Shown: piece after piece, positions 51,502-61,176 of the stretch | Layout of the letters: every line of letters starts with the position of its first letter | How positions within the stretch are numbered: the stretch's first letter is position 1 | Origin: Rathayibacter sp. VKM Ac-2760 | GTDB lineage: Bacteria; Actinomycetota; Actinomycetes; Actinomycetales; Microbacteriaceae | Direction: 5' to 3' | DNA length: 64,000 bases | Assembly: GCF_009834185.1 (NCBI RefSeq) | Contig: NZ_CP047173.1 | Coordinates: forward strand, 434,001 to 498,000 | Notes under the pieces: generated by a model | Database searches by the model: none | What the model was told of the DNA's origin: nothing | The model's input: only the letters and a program-made list of their open reading frames with translations | Made by a program: the position numbers and the translations under genes

Positions 51502-51563
51502 TCGTCTTGGTGCTCACCATCCCGCTAGCATGAAGCACGTCGGCGAGTGAGAAGAGAAGTCGA

Positions 51564-53213
51564 ATGGGTCGAGCTCTGCCAGTCATCCGTGGACTGATGT
51601 CTCAACTTGGGTTGGGCCGGGAGATGGCCGCGCTCGTAACCCGCGATGGGACACTCACTAAGAAGGGCCGCGAAGTGCTGGGGCCCCATGTTTTCGGTGT
51701 GTCTGCAAAGGCTCTCGCTCGAGATGAGGAGGTCGACGAGCGCGACTTGGCTGCTCGGTTCGACCAGCACCGTTCGGCGCTGCTAGCGATGCCACTCTGG
51801 TATCGAGCTCTGCTGTCTGCGCACCAGGAGTGGGTTGACGCAGGACACCTCCCGGTCTCGACGGCCCCCAATCAGAAACTTCTCCTCGACGCCTTGCTGC
51901 TGGCCCAGCAACACGGAGAGGCCAGTCCGGGGGTAGCACCGCGTGCTGCCTCGGAGCATATCTCGATAATCGCGTCGTCAGTGACCCTCACTGAGATCGG
52001 TCTCGACCACGCCTTTAGCGACCCGGATTTTGCGGCTTCGCTGCTGAAACGCCTTCAGGGGATTGAGATGCCGATGATCCATCGCGCGGAACCGGTCTCA
52101 ATTAGGGAGCGGAATAGGCGCAATAGGATGCAACGGGATGTGCTGGAAAGCTTCGCGATGGCGGCTGGCCGGACCGCTGTGAATGACGACGCGGAGACGA
52201 GTTGGAGAGCCTTTCTCGCCGACGAAGCGAGCACGGCTCCGCCCTCCGCCCTCGAGCTCGCCTCGAGTAGCCCGCCCGCTTCCCGCCTAGTGGACGCCGT
52301 TCGGGTCGAGTCCTCAGATTGGCTGCCGCTCGACGCTTCGGTTCGAGCACGCTTCGAGAGGATACTTCAGGGTAAGGGGAGATTCGCTGCGTATACCGTC
52401 GATGCGCGCGATGCGTGGATTCGAGCGGTCGATGCCGTCGCAAGCCCCTTCGCGCTTTCGCGCTCGAGTTGGCGCGCGACCCTTGTCCTCGGAGCCGCGG
52501 GAATGACCGCAGTGACATTTGAACCGAGCGAAGATCCGGCAAGTAAGCGGCGGAAATTCGAGAACCTTCCTCAGGGAGCTCGGATCATGGCTAAGAAGTG
52601 GAGCAATGTCCGCCTGTTCCACGTGCTACACAGCCTTCAGCTCACACCGCCAGAGCTTTCCACGTTCTCCTGCCACCCACACCAGTACATGCTCGGTCGT
52701 CTTTGGACCCGCCTTTACCGGCTTCGTTTCACGAGCGATGACGAACTCAGTGCAGCCGACGCGTGGGCGCAGATCCACGGGGCCTTTACATCGACCATGG
52801 ACAATATTCCGACCGTCTTCGCCCGGGCGCTGCGTGTGGAGGAGCACGTACTAGACAAGACGTCGCTCACCGTCGCCGCTGCCGACATCGGCGAGGAGCC
52901 CGAAACCGATCAGGCACGCGAAAGCGTGAGCCAGATCCTTAATTCGGCGATGGCCGAGCAGTTCGATGAGACGTTGCGGTTCCTCGATTCGGTCAAAGAA
53001 CTTGGTGATCGCCGACGGGGAGAATCGTACGGGCGCCTGCAGAGAACGTGGTACGACATGGTCGCTGTGTATCTACGTGACGAACGTCCATTCCGCGAGG
53101 AGCGCCACGGGGCGCGATACGTCCAGGTGCCGTTGACAGCCGATGACTTGCCAGCCTTCGGTCAGGCGGTGCCCGTGATCCAGTCGATCTTGGGTCGAGA
53201 CGGGGACCGATGA
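51564..53213 (+). CDS. Unrecognised 549-residue protein, operon 2 gene 1
   Basis: 549 residues from ATG 51564. No signal peptide or TM; mostly helical, basic and cytoplasmic in character. The N-terminus (VIRGLMSQLGLGREMAALVT; LTKKGREVLG) looks like a small winged-helix or DNA-binding-like unit. The middle has an Arg-rich RERNRRNRMQRDVLE segment, and the end LRDERPFREERHGARYVQVP is conserved-looking. I found no ATPase or nuclease motif. It heads the operon ending in the Lon-like/propeller protein, with 64 bases to the next gene. Confidence 0.75.
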   Translation: MGRALPVIRGLMSQLGLGREMAALVTRDGTLTKKGREVLGPHVFGVSAKALARDEEVDERDLAARFDQHRSALLAMPLWYRALLSAHQEWVDAGHLPVSTAPNQKLLLDALLLAQQHGEASPGVAPRAASEHISIIASSVTLTEIGLDHAFSDPDFAASLLKRLQGIEMPMIHRAEPVSIRERNRRNRMQRDVLESFAMAAGRTAVNDDAETSWRAFLADEASTAPPSALELASSSPPASRLVDAVRVESSDWLPLDASVRARFERILQGKGRFAAYTVDARDAWIRAVDAVASPFALSRSSWRATLVLGAAGMTAVTFEPSEDPASKRRKFENLPQGARIMAKKWSNVRLFHVLHSLQLTPPELSTFSCHPHQYMLGRLWTRLYRLRFTSDDELSAADAWAQIHGAFTSTMDNIPTVFARALRVEEHVLDKTSLTVAAADIGEEPETDQARESVSQILNSAMAEQFDETLRFLDSVKELGDRRRGESYGRLQRTWYDMVAVYLRDERPFREERHGARYVQVPLTADDLPAFGQAVPVIQSILGRDGDR

Positions 53214-53277
53214 CCCTGTCGATGTATTCGGGGTCGGTCCTCTTGTTGTGCAAACAGAACCGTTCGGGAGTCCGCCG

Positions 53278-54894
53278 ATGAGACACATGATGATCGAGGT
53301 TTCCCGTGACGTGGACGACCTCTTCATGCTCCGCCCGGAAGGGGCTCCTGGCGTCATTGATGGTGACCGCATCTCGCGGCAGGCTCTCGAAGTTGTCGGC
53401 GGATTCCTCCTCCTCGATGTTGATGGCGGCGATGTCATCCCCACCGCTGTGATCGAGCAGCCAACAGTTAGTGCACCCTGGGTAAGGGAGCTTTACGGCG
53501 CCGACGTCGCGTTTGCCTTGAACGATGCGTTCTCGGCTCCATACTCGCCGATCGCAGTGCTCGTCGCGGCACCGATCACTGAGCTCAGCCGCGTCGCCTG
53601 TTCCCTGCTCAGGGGCATGTGGTTGCGTCGGTGGTGGCCGTCGCCGACCGGGCAGATCCCTGCGCTGACAGAATGGCTCCTCGACGCCGAGCTGGGATCT
53701 CTCGCATTCGATGCATCGACACTTTTCGCCGACATCGAGCCCTCGCGTGAATTGCTCGCTCTTGCTGGTAGCGAGCTCGAGGAGTCAGGCGGGCTCGACC
53801 TGGCGGAGCCCGTGGCCCGAATCGTGCGCGTAGCCAGAGAGCGCGCCAGTATGCTGGCCGTCACGCCAATTACAGCCCATCCCAGTTCGATCGCATCCTC
53901 GCACGCTCGCGAGCGCCGGGCATTTGCCGCTCGGGTCGGATCAGGTCCAGTTGACTGGCGCACCGTTCCGCCTCGCCAAGTCAGTGCGAGTGACGACGCC
54001 GTGCGCTGGTCAATCTCCCGGTCCGACGACGTGACTGACGTGAAGGTGAGTGTAGAAGCCGCACCGACGTCCCAGCGATCACCGCTCTTCTTCCGAGTGC
54101 ATCACGATGCCGACACCGTGTCGGCGCGGCTACTCCTCGCCGATGGTGAGTACACAGGATCGGTGCAAATCGATCCCGAAATCGAGCTGGACGACATCAT
54201 TGTTTCTGTGCAGTCGAAAAATCTCGGCACTCGGGGCCGCCGGCCGCCGGACGTGAGCGAGGTCGCGCGAATTCGTGAGCAGGTGGTGGCAATCGTTGAG
54301 GCGAGGCTCCGACGAACCGACACGAGCGACGATGACGTCATGCTTGCAGCGGAGCGAGTCGCGGCGACGACTGCGTCGTCTGTTGCGTCACTTTCCAAAA
54401 CCGTCCACCCGATCTCCTTCCCAGCGTTCGTGCGGACCGCCCGGGCCGCTGCTGCATCGGACGGCGACCTCCCGTCCACCACTGCCGATCGCTCAGGGTT
54501 GACGCTGCGGTTAACCAGCCTCGGCGCTAGCAGCGTGCACATTGCCCTCGGTGCCAACGCGGATATCGCGCACCCTCTGGATGTGGTGGTCATATCCGCT
54601 ACGACGGCGGCCACGGAATTGACTGTCGTCGTCGCGCTCGACGAGATTGATGGGCTCTTCTTCGGCGAGGCCACCGTGCAAGTGGCTGGAAACTGGGAGG
54701 GCACGTCCGTGACGCTCCCTCAGCAGGTAACCCAGCTCTCTCCGGCTATTTTCGACTCGCTGGGGGCCAGCGTGAGAGCCACCTCGCGTGAAGGGACAGG
54801 CGCATGGCGGCGCATCCTCGCGACACTGCCGGAAGAGCATCCAGCGGCCATTGCGATCTACCGCGCACTTGCTCCGAGGAACCCTCGTGGGTGA
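53278..54894 (+). CDS. Unrecognised 538-residue protein, operon 2 gene 2
   Basis: 538 residues from ATG 53278 (GGGAG seven bases upstream); GTG 53248 in the same frame would add ten residues but lacks a ribosome site. No signal peptide. Possible early domain at 1-190, then a beta-rich section (VTDVKVSVEAAPTSQ; FFRVHHDADTVSARLLLADG) suggesting a beta-sandwich, then helices with IREQVVAIVEARL, and further beta structure. No recognised family. Its stop lies within the first codons of the lipoprotein gene, so the two are coupled. Confidence 0.75.
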   Translation: MRHMMIEVSRDVDDLFMLRPEGAPGVIDGDRISRQALEVVGGFLLLDVDGGDVIPTAVIEQPTVSAPWVRELYGADVAFALNDAFSAPYSPIAVLVAAPITELSRVACSLLRGMWLRRWWPSPTGQIPALTEWLLDAELGSLAFDASTLFADIEPSRELLALAGSELEESGGLDLAEPVARIVRVARERASMLAVTPITAHPSSIASSHARERRAFAARVGSGPVDWRTVPPRQVSASDDAVRWSISRSDDVTDVKVSVEAAPTSQRSPLFFRVHHDADTVSARLLLADGEYTGSVQIDPEIELDDIIVSVQSKNLGTRGRRPPDVSEVARIREQVVAIVEARLRRTDTSDDDVMLAAERVAATTASSVASLSKTVHPISFPAFVRTARAAAASDGDLPSTTADRSGLTLRLTSLGASSVHIALGANADIAHPLDVVVISATTAATELTVVVALDEIDGLFFGEATVQVAGNWEGTSVTLPQQVTQLSPAIFDSLGASVRATSREGTGAWRRILATLPEEHPAAIAIYRALAPRNPRG

Positions 54895-55750
54895 ACGACC
54901 GTGGCGCATGGCCGCTTTGAGCCTCTCGTTGCTCGTTCTCGCGGCCTGCACCGCTCAGACTCTGGAACGGAGCACACCCACTCCGATCTCGATTGAGATA
55001 GACGCGTCGGCGCTGCGGAGTGCTCCGATTCCCTCCATCTGCGAGCATCCTGCAGGATCCCTGGTCGACGGGTCCCTTCCCGGCATCCCCGAGAACCAGG
55101 GCTACGCCTTTATGCCGGCTGTGACGGAAGCGACACCGGCGGGCACTAATCTTTCGTTGGTGGCCGCAGGCGGCACGCACGACGATCCTGTGGTCGCCGC
55201 GGTCCTTCGATGCAATCGCGGAGGGGTCCATTGGCCGGACCAGGTCGGGCTCTGGACATCCTCGTTTGAGTTTCTCGGATTGTTTGAGCCAGCCCAAGCA
55301 GTGGACGGCTTCAGCGAAGCGATCACCGAGCTCTCTGCTTCCGGAGAAAGCTTCACAGTACGTTGGGTCGCCGGGAATGAGGGCGATCCCAGTTGCTGTG
55401 GAACGTTGTCGGCCGAGGCCGACGTCTCCTGGGACGGGGCGAGGATCAACATCAACAACACGCGCGCGTTTGACGGCTCGGACGCGGTCGTAGCAGTAGC
55501 TGAGGCGGTGTCACAGAACGAAGAGGTCCCAGAATCGGCGGCCACCGCCCAGGCGACGACCGCGCTCGCTCGCCTGGTTGATCTGGGGGCGTCGCCCAAT
55601 CTCGAGGCTTTAGCGTGCGAGGCGTCGCCTGACATCGCCCTCGGCCAGAGAATCTGCACAGCGCCGCTCGACGAAACCCAATCGGTCGAGATCGGTGTCG
55701 AAATTGACGGCTGGAACGACTACCGGGTGGTTACCGCTTATGTCCAATAA
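54887..55750 (+). CDS. Island lipoprotein, paralog of 49736-50572
   Basis: 287 residues from GTG 54887 (GAGGA upstream), overlapping the previous stop. The lipobox is LLVLAAC (Cys about residue 23). It shares GLWTSSFEFLGLFEPAQA, VRWVAGNEGDPS then GTLSAEADVSW, and GWNDYRVVTAYVQ with the reverse-strand lipoprotein 4.3 kb away; the CC pair in DPSCCGTL is unique to this copy. It overlaps the next ATG. Extracellular partner for the propeller protein is an attractive guess. Confidence 0.8.
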   Translation: MGERPWRMAALSLSLLVLAACTAQTLERSTPTPISIEIDASALRSAPIPSICEHPAGSLVDGSLPGIPENQGYAFMPAVTEATPAGTNLSLVAAGGTHDDPVVAAVLRCNRGGVHWPDQVGLWTSSFEFLGLFEPAQAVDGFSEAITELSASGESFTVRWVAGNEGDPSCCGTLSAEADVSWDGARININNTRAFDGSDAVVAVAEAVSQNEEVPESAATAQATTALARLVDLGASPNLEALACEASPDIALGQRICTAPLDETQSVEIGVEIDGWNDYRVVTAYVQ

Positions 55751-58700
55751 CGGCGGCGGTCAGACTGATGTACTGAAAGCTCTCAGCGATGCCGCAGCGG
55801 CTCGCGCTGCTCTCCTCGCTCGACTCACCACGAAATCGCTGAACGGTCTCTTCGACCGATGCGCCTCGGCCATCGCCGAAGGGAACCGCGAGGCGTTACA
55901 AGCGCTCGCGGACCCGAAGGGTCCCGAGGCCAGCGCGCTCCTCTCCGGCGACGGAGGCGTTTTCGTCGATGGTGTCGAGACGTCCGATGCCTACCGGGTC
56001 CTTGTCGCAGTCACCGACCTCGCCCTGACCGTGCTCGAGCCGGGGGACGTCGACGCTGCGGTCACTGCTGCTCTCGACCTCTTCGACTATCACCGGGTTT
56101 GGTCAACCGAGATCGACGCTCAAGCACCTGCGTTCAAGGCGCCGCCGGGAACCGGTGCCGCCGCATCGCTCGTTCTCGCCCTTCTCGAGACTCGGCGCAG
56201 CCGACCGTCAGCCCGGTTCCTCCAGCTACTCGTCATCTCGCTCTCCTCGGGAAGACCGCGTCGTCACGGCCGGGCATGTGAGATCCCCGTCCTGTTCGGA
56301 TCCTCGACCGACCAGGCGGGCACAGCTGCGCACCTGAAACTGGAGCGGCTCGAGGAAGGACCAGCCGGACTGCATCCGGACCCGACCCGCATGACTTTCC
56401 TCGTCACGAATGACGAGTTCATTGCCGCAGTGCAGGCCGCATGGCAGTCATCGTCGTTCTTCTTGGAAGGTTCGCCCTGCGTCGTATGGTCGATCATCGA
56501 GAACGACGAAGCCGTAATCGACCCAACAGGCTCATCGCTAGGAGCCGCCTTCGCGGTCGCTCTCGACGACGTAGCTCTCGGACGAAAGCGCAACATCTTT
56601 CCGACCCGGAGAACTCTCGATCCCACGTGCGCAGTAACGGGACGACTCGAGGGCGAACAGATCCTCCCCGTGGAGGGCTACTCATCGAAGATCAGCGCCG
56701 CGGCGTTGAAAAACTGGCGGGTGATCGTCCCGCAGAGCTCGCTAGCCGACGCCGAACACGAGGGGAGAAAATTCGAGGTTCGCATTTCAGGTGCTCCCGA
56801 TGTCTCTTCCGCTGTCCGGCAGGCACGAACCAGATCAAATCCGCGCTTCTACATCGCCCTCTTACTTGTCGCGATCCTCGTCATCGGAGTGGCGTCCGGA
56901 GTTTGGGTGGCGCGCCAATGGGCGAGGGACGCGGAGTACGCTCAATTAGTTCAACAGGTTTCGGCGCGGCTCGCATCTGAGGCTCCGGAGCGGCAGCTAA
57001 CTGATCCTCGCACCGGTGCATTGCAAGCACTCGCCTCTCATCGCCTTTCTCCAGGCTTCGCCTCAACCTCTGCCATGCTGCAGATCGCGCAACAGAACGC
57101 TTACACCGCCGCCACCACCCAGGCGCATGACACCGAGATTGTCGGGGTGGCCTCTCTCGGCCCAGCGGTCGTGTCCCTCGGGACGGATCGTCGCCTGCGA
57201 TCTTGGGATGCCGACGCGCTCGAACCCCTTGACGAAATCGATCTCCCAGCCGGCGGCTTTGACATCACAGCGATACCTGCCGCCTCAGACGGGACGGTCT
57301 CCACGCCAGGCTTCCTTATCATCCAGGAGTCGGAGGGGATCGTCCCGATTGACGTTGGGGCAGACGGGGCGCTGTCGGCCCGACCGCGGATCGCCCTTGA
57401 CTCGGAGCCGCTCACAATCGCCCCAGGACCTCAGCCTGGCCAGTTCACCACTGTCGACCGCGGAGGAATAGCGGTCACCTTCACCCAAGACGGTACCGAG
57501 ATTGACCGCGTCGACATTGGCGCTCTCATCGGCCTCGGCACCGGAGGAGTTCGCCTCGTCGCCGCCGCAGCCGGCCCGACGATTTCGTTCCCCGGACGGG
57601 GCTGGGATTCGGGCAGGCTACTGCTAGCCACCGACGTCAAAGGCGTCTATGTCTACCATCCCAGCACGAGGGAAGCGGTCGTCACTGCGCCAGCCGGAGT
57701 CGTGCCTGAGATTGTCACCGATTTGATCACCACGGACGACCGAATCCTTATCGGTACCGAGGCGGGCATCGTCGATTGGAACTTTCAGGAGGAACGCGTC
57801 GAAGCGTACCCGTTCGGGGGTATCGCCGGACGTATCGACAGCCTCGCCGTCTCGACCTACGAAAGCGATCTTGCAGTGTCGAGCGGCTCTGCTCTCACCA
57901 TCATCCCTTTGCGCGGTGCCGCCTCACAGGCGAACGCCGTCGTTGCTCAACAGAGAAGCGGTCTTACGACGGCTCTGTCGGCCGTCGAACGCGAGGGGGC
58001 CTTCGTCGTGGGACACAGCGACGGCCGTCTCGTCCTCGCCGACGCGACTGCAGCGCTGAACCAGGAATCGGCGGAAGGCTCGAACGTCGTCGAATTCAAC
58101 CCGGCGGGGGACCTCATCCAAACCGTCTCGAGCGGGACCGCCAACGAGATCACAGGGCTCCGTAGCATCGACGTCACAAGCCCGACCACCGAAGGGGGCT
58201 ACCGAGTCCTGCGCGAGTTCAGCGGTAGAGAGTGGTATCAGACGCCCTTCTACATCAATGACGTCGATTCCACTGAAAACCTTATTGCTGCCGGAGGCCT
58301 CGACCAGACGGGCGCGGGAATGATTTTGGTGTGGGACGCCCGCACTGCGCAACCGATCAAGCAACTAATCGTCCCGGGCGACACGTCGAACGCCGAGATC
58401 GAATCAATGGTAACCCGTGTCCGATTCGCGGACGAAGGGCGCATGCTGGTCGCCTTCAATGTGCAGTCGGGCGACCTTACCTTCTGGGATACCGTTACCT
58501 GGCTCAAAGTAGCGACGAAACACGTCGGCGAAGGCGTTGGTGGAATGGAAATCACCCCCGACGGGCTAACGCTTGTCGTGAACAGTTGGACCGGGTGGGA
58601 CGCGACCCGAGATCTCGTTTTGCGTTTCTACGACGCTCAATCCGGACTGGAGCGCTCGACGGTCGACCTCGACAACAGCCTCAAGCTCTCAATCAATTCA

Positions 58701-59888
58701 ATCGACGGACGACTCGCGATGCTGAGCGCGGATCGGACTCTGGAGATCAGGTCGCCCGATGGCAAAACCGTTGAAAGAACTCAACCACTGCCTGCGGAGG
58801 TGCAGGACCTGGCCTGGAGTCCTGACGGCCAGCGGCTGGCCGCAGTCATGATTAGCGGCTGGGTCAGTGTTTTGGATGCCAACTCACTCGTAGCCTCGGT
58901 TCCACCGCTCAGAACGGTCAACGGAGAGGAAACCGTCTACATCAGTTGGTCTCCCGATAGCTCCCTCCTCGGCGCTCTAACACTGCAGCGAGTGGGCACC
59001 CGGATTTACAACGGAGAGACGCTGCTATACCAGCCCGACGCCGAAACCTGGACTCGCCAAATGTGCGACATCGCCGGATCTGACTTCACCGCGACCGAGT
59101 GGAGGGAACTCATCTCGCCAGAAATCCGGCAGATCGCACTGTGCGCGAACAACAACGGCTCGTCGCCAACGGCACCGCCGGTCCCGAGCTCCGCGCCTAC
59201 CCCGGCCGGGCCGCTGCGCAATCTATATGAAGGAGTTCCTGCGCTGCCGCTTGATAGGCCAAAAGTGATGGCCGACTCTGGCTCAGTAGAAGCCGTGCAA
59301 GTCTTCGCGGACGACCTCGCGGCGGGCTCCATCGATCGAATCATCCAGTTCTGTTCGGAGATACACCCAGACGCGGCGCGGGAGCTCTATGGATCCGAAG
59401 CCGGACGGGGCGCAATTCTCCAAGCTCTCTCCCAGGCCGGAATGGCGGCACAGAACGGTCTGATCTGGGAAGGAGAGTATGTCTCGCTTACCTTCAATGG
59501 CAGAAGCCGAGACTTCTATCAATGTCCATCGGTATCAATTGGTGGGGATACACCGAAGCTGCTCGAGCGCGATCTCGCCTATTTAATTGATAGAGTGGTC
59601 GCCCGCGCCGACGGGACGCCGCTCAGCGAAGAGGACGAGTTCGAGTGGGATCCGCTGTCTTGCGACGACGCCCCGGGAGGATGGCGCGGGGAGCAGGCCG
59701 CCCCCGTCTCCGCATCCACTCCCGCCCTCGTTATTGACGCCGCACGTGCCCTGCAAGGGCAAGAACTCACTGTCTCCCTCCAAACTATCGGAGCGGAGCG
59801 GTACTACGACATCAGCGGAGACCAAGGTGAGCTCGTTCTCCGCCAAAAGTGGCACTACGTGTGCTTCGGCGATGGGGCGGTCAGTTAG
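55740..59888 (+). CDS. Lon-like (S16) protease - TM - beta-propeller fusion
   Basis: 1382 residues from ATG 55740, overlapping the lipoprotein gene. Residues 1-180 are helical, with a degenerate PPGTGAAAS loop. Residues 180-360 resemble the Lon proteolytic domain: TGSSLGAAFAVAL puts Ser266 in the GPSAG-type nucleophile position. CAVTGRLEGEQILPVEGYSS matches the Lon strand-turn AMTGE...LPIGG, with Lys317 at the catalytic Lys position. One TM helix follows (about 371-391), flanked by Arg on the N side, so the protease should be inside. Next are WD40-like propeller blades (LRSWDADALEPL; ILVWDARTAQPI; LAWSPDGQRLAAV), a Pro linker near 1140 and a C-terminal domain. No AAA ATPase is attached. It is a likely trans-membrane sensor protease; the Lon reading is motif-based. 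Confidence 0.75.
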   Translation: MSNNGGGQTDVLKALSDAAAARAALLARLTTKSLNGLFDRCASAIAEGNREALQALADPKGPEASALLSGDGGVFVDGVETSDAYRVLVAVTDLALTVLEPGDVDAAVTAALDLFDYHRVWSTEIDAQAPAFKAPPGTGAAASLVLALLETRRSRPSARFLQLLVISLSSGRPRRHGRACEIPVLFGSSTDQAGTAAHLKLERLEEGPAGLHPDPTRMTFLVTNDEFIAAVQAAWQSSSFFLEGSPCVVWSIIENDEAVIDPTGSSLGAAFAVALDDVALGRKRNIFPTRRTLDPTCAVTGRLEGEQILPVEGYSSKISAAALKNWRVIVPQSSLADAEHEGRKFEVRISGAPDVSSAVRQARTRSNPRFYIALLLVAILVIGVASGVWVARQWARDAEYAQLVQQVSARLASEAPERQLTDPRTGALQALASHRLSPGFASTSAMLQIAQQNAYTAATTQAHDTEIVGVASLGPAVVSLGTDRRLRSWDADALEPLDEIDLPAGGFDITAIPAASDGTVSTPGFLIIQESEGIVPIDVGADGALSARPRIALDSEPLTIAPGPQPGQFTTVDRGGIAVTFTQDGTEIDRVDIGALIGLGTGGVRLVAAAAGPTISFPGRGWDSGRLLLATDVKGVYVYHPSTREAVVTAPAGVVPEIVTDLITTDDRILIGTEAGIVDWNFQEERVEAYPFGGIAGRIDSLAVSTYESDLAVSSGSALTIIPLRGAASQANAVVAQQRSGLTTALSAVEREGAFVVGHSDGRLVLADATAALNQESAEGSNVVEFNPAGDLIQTVSSGTANEITGLRSIDVTSPTTEGGYRVLREFSGREWYQTPFYINDVDSTENLIAAGGLDQTGAGMILVWDARTAQPIKQLIVPGDTSNAEIESMVTRVRFADEGRMLVAFNVQSGDLTFWDTVTWLKVATKHVGEGVGGMEITPDGLTLVVNSWTGWDATRDLVLRFYDAQSGLERSTVDLDNSLKLSINSIDGRLAMLSADRTLEIRSPDGKTVERTQPLPAEVQDLAWSPDGQRLAAVMISGWVSVLDANSLVASVPPLRTVNGEETVYISWSPDSSLLGALTLQRVGTRIYNGETLLYQPDAETWTRQMCDIAGSDFTATEWRELISPEIRQIALCANNNGSSPTAPPVPSSAPTPAGPLRNLYEGVPALPLDRPKVMADSGSVEAVQVFADDLAAGSIDRIIQFCSEIHPDAARELYGSEAGRGAILQALSQAGMAAQNGLIWEGEYVSLTFNGRSRDFYQCPSVSIGGDTPKLLERDLAYLIDRVVARADGTPLSEEDEFEWDPLSCDDAPGGWRGEQAAPVSASTPALVIDAARALQGQELTVSLQTIGAERYYDISGDQGELVLRQKWHYVCFGDGAVS

Positions 59889-60072
59889 AGCGACGCACCC
59901 AGGCTGGTGGTTTCGGGGTTGGTCCTCAACGTAGCGATCCCGTCGCGGGATTGCCGCTCCGAGCGCGAATCGCTCTCGAAGCCCGCTGAATTTCCGAGAG
60001 GCACAACGTGTCAACCCTTCTCACGTCTCCACCCGCCCCTGACGAATCAGGTGCGGTCAGACGGCACCCCGC

Positions 60073-60099
60073 GCCCGTCCCTTGCGACGAGGGACGGGC
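60073..60099. promoter_or_regulatory. GC hairpin just before a start codon
   Basis: Perfect nine-base arms GCCCGTCCC and GGGACGGGC around a nine-base loop, ending six bases before ATG 60106. It may end operon 2 transcription or hide the next gene's ribosome site. Confidence 0.5.
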
Positions 60100-60105
60100 A
60101 TAGCC

Positions 60106-60384
60106 ATGGAACGACAACTGACCCTTCGAGAGAAGGTGGCGCTCGGTATCGGCGCGGCCGGAGTCGTCGCCGGTCTCGGCGCTTGGTATCTCGACGCACC
60201 GAAGACGCTGCAGGAGTTCCAGCAAAACCAGCGAGAACAACAGATTCAGGATCTCAACGACAGCCGAGACAACGACCAGCAACGCATCGACGACGAGACC
60301 GAAGACCTGAAACAAGCCGAGGACGAGCGCAAGCGCATTCCCGGAGAGCACCGTCCTCGCCTGCCATTGCCCGGAAAGTGGTGA
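60106..60384 (+). CDS. Small membrane coiled-coil protein
   Basis: 92 residues. One TM helix (VALGIGAAGVVAGLGAWYL, about 12-30) is followed by a Gln/Asp/Glu-rich coiled-coil (QEFQQNQREQQIQDLNDSRD) and a short Arg/Pro tail. No family recognised. The ATG at 60106 is preceded by a hairpin rather than a clear ribosome site. Its stop overlaps possible starts of the next gene, so the two probably form a small operon. Confidence 0.6.
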   Translation: MERQLTLREKVALGIGAAGVVAGLGAWYLDAPKTLQEFQQNQREQQIQDLNDSRDNDQQRIDDETEDLKQAEDERKRIPGEHRPRLPLPGKW

Positions 60385-60389
60385 ACAGC

Positions 60390-60890
60390 ATGCTGCGCTG
60401 GTTCTCTCCCCCGCCCGCGATCGGCGACAGGATCGTCACTACGGCGCCAATACCGTCCGGATTCCTCTCACCTCCTCATACTGAAGGGACCAGCGGAGTG
60501 GTAATCGACACGGATGGACGTCATCTTGTCGTCGAGCTGGACACGGGATGGGGGCTCGCTTCCGCGACGCTACGTCCACACCAATGCCGCGTCGTCGCCC
60601 GAGACATGGGGCGGCCTTCCTTCGTGCGCCGGTCGCGATTCAAGCTAACCCTGCGTCTAATCGCGATTCTTATCGTCACCGCGCCTATAGCTCGTTACCT
60701 ATTCTGGTATCTCGTCAATCACGGATCGTTAGATGGACTGGCCGCAGCAGCGGCGGTCGACCTGATGGACTCCGCGGGTGACACGCTCCTCTTTGCCTTC
60801 ACGGATCCGATTGGACTATTGATCAGCGCAGCTATCGGTACGATTACATGGTGGGTAGCTTTCGGCCTGCCGCGCCGTAAATCCCGATAA
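60390..60890 (+). CDS. Small membrane protein with SH3-like N-terminus
   Basis: 166 residues from ATG 60390 (GTG 60381 also possible). The first 75 residues look beta-barrel-like (GDRIVTTAPI; GTSGVVIDTDGRHLVVELDT; RPHQCRVV), similar to SH3/KOW-type folds. Two TM stretches follow: LTLRLIAILIVTAPIARYLF and DPIGLLISAAIGTITWWVAF. Function unknown. It is the last apparently intact gene before the decayed right end of the island; 60891-61176 holds nothing I can support. Confidence 0.6.
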   Translation: MLRWFSPPPAIGDRIVTTAPIPSGFLSPPHTEGTSGVVIDTDGRHLVVELDTGWGLASATLRPHQCRVVARDMGRPSFVRRSRFKLTLRLIAILIVTAPIARYLFWYLVNHGSLDGLAAAAAVDLMDSAGDTLLFAFTDPIGLLISAAIGTITWWVAFGLPRRKSR

Positions 60891-61176
60891 TGACAAAGGA
60901 TGGCGTTGCCGCCCGCGGCTTCGCTTCCGCGGTAGCGGAAGAAATCCTCACACCAGAATCGGGCACGTTTGAGCCAGCCCGCGTCCTAATTTGCTCGTCC
61001 GAGCGAGCGAAGATGTTTCCGGCACCGATGCGGGACTGGCAGTTCGAAGTACACCCCAACCGGACGTCAGACGCTACGGCCGATACGCGTCCGAATAGGA
61101 TCACTTTGCGGCTTGTCAGACACTTGCCCTCGTGGCTCTTAACCTACAACTGGACAAAGTTGGGGTCGGAGGCGAC

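Noticed and set aside
55740..59888. Reading the large protein as a STAND/NACHT or MoxR ATPase
   Set aside because: The PPGTGAAAS loop lacks the Walker Lys and no Walker B or sensor motifs were found; the Lon-like motifs explain the domain better.
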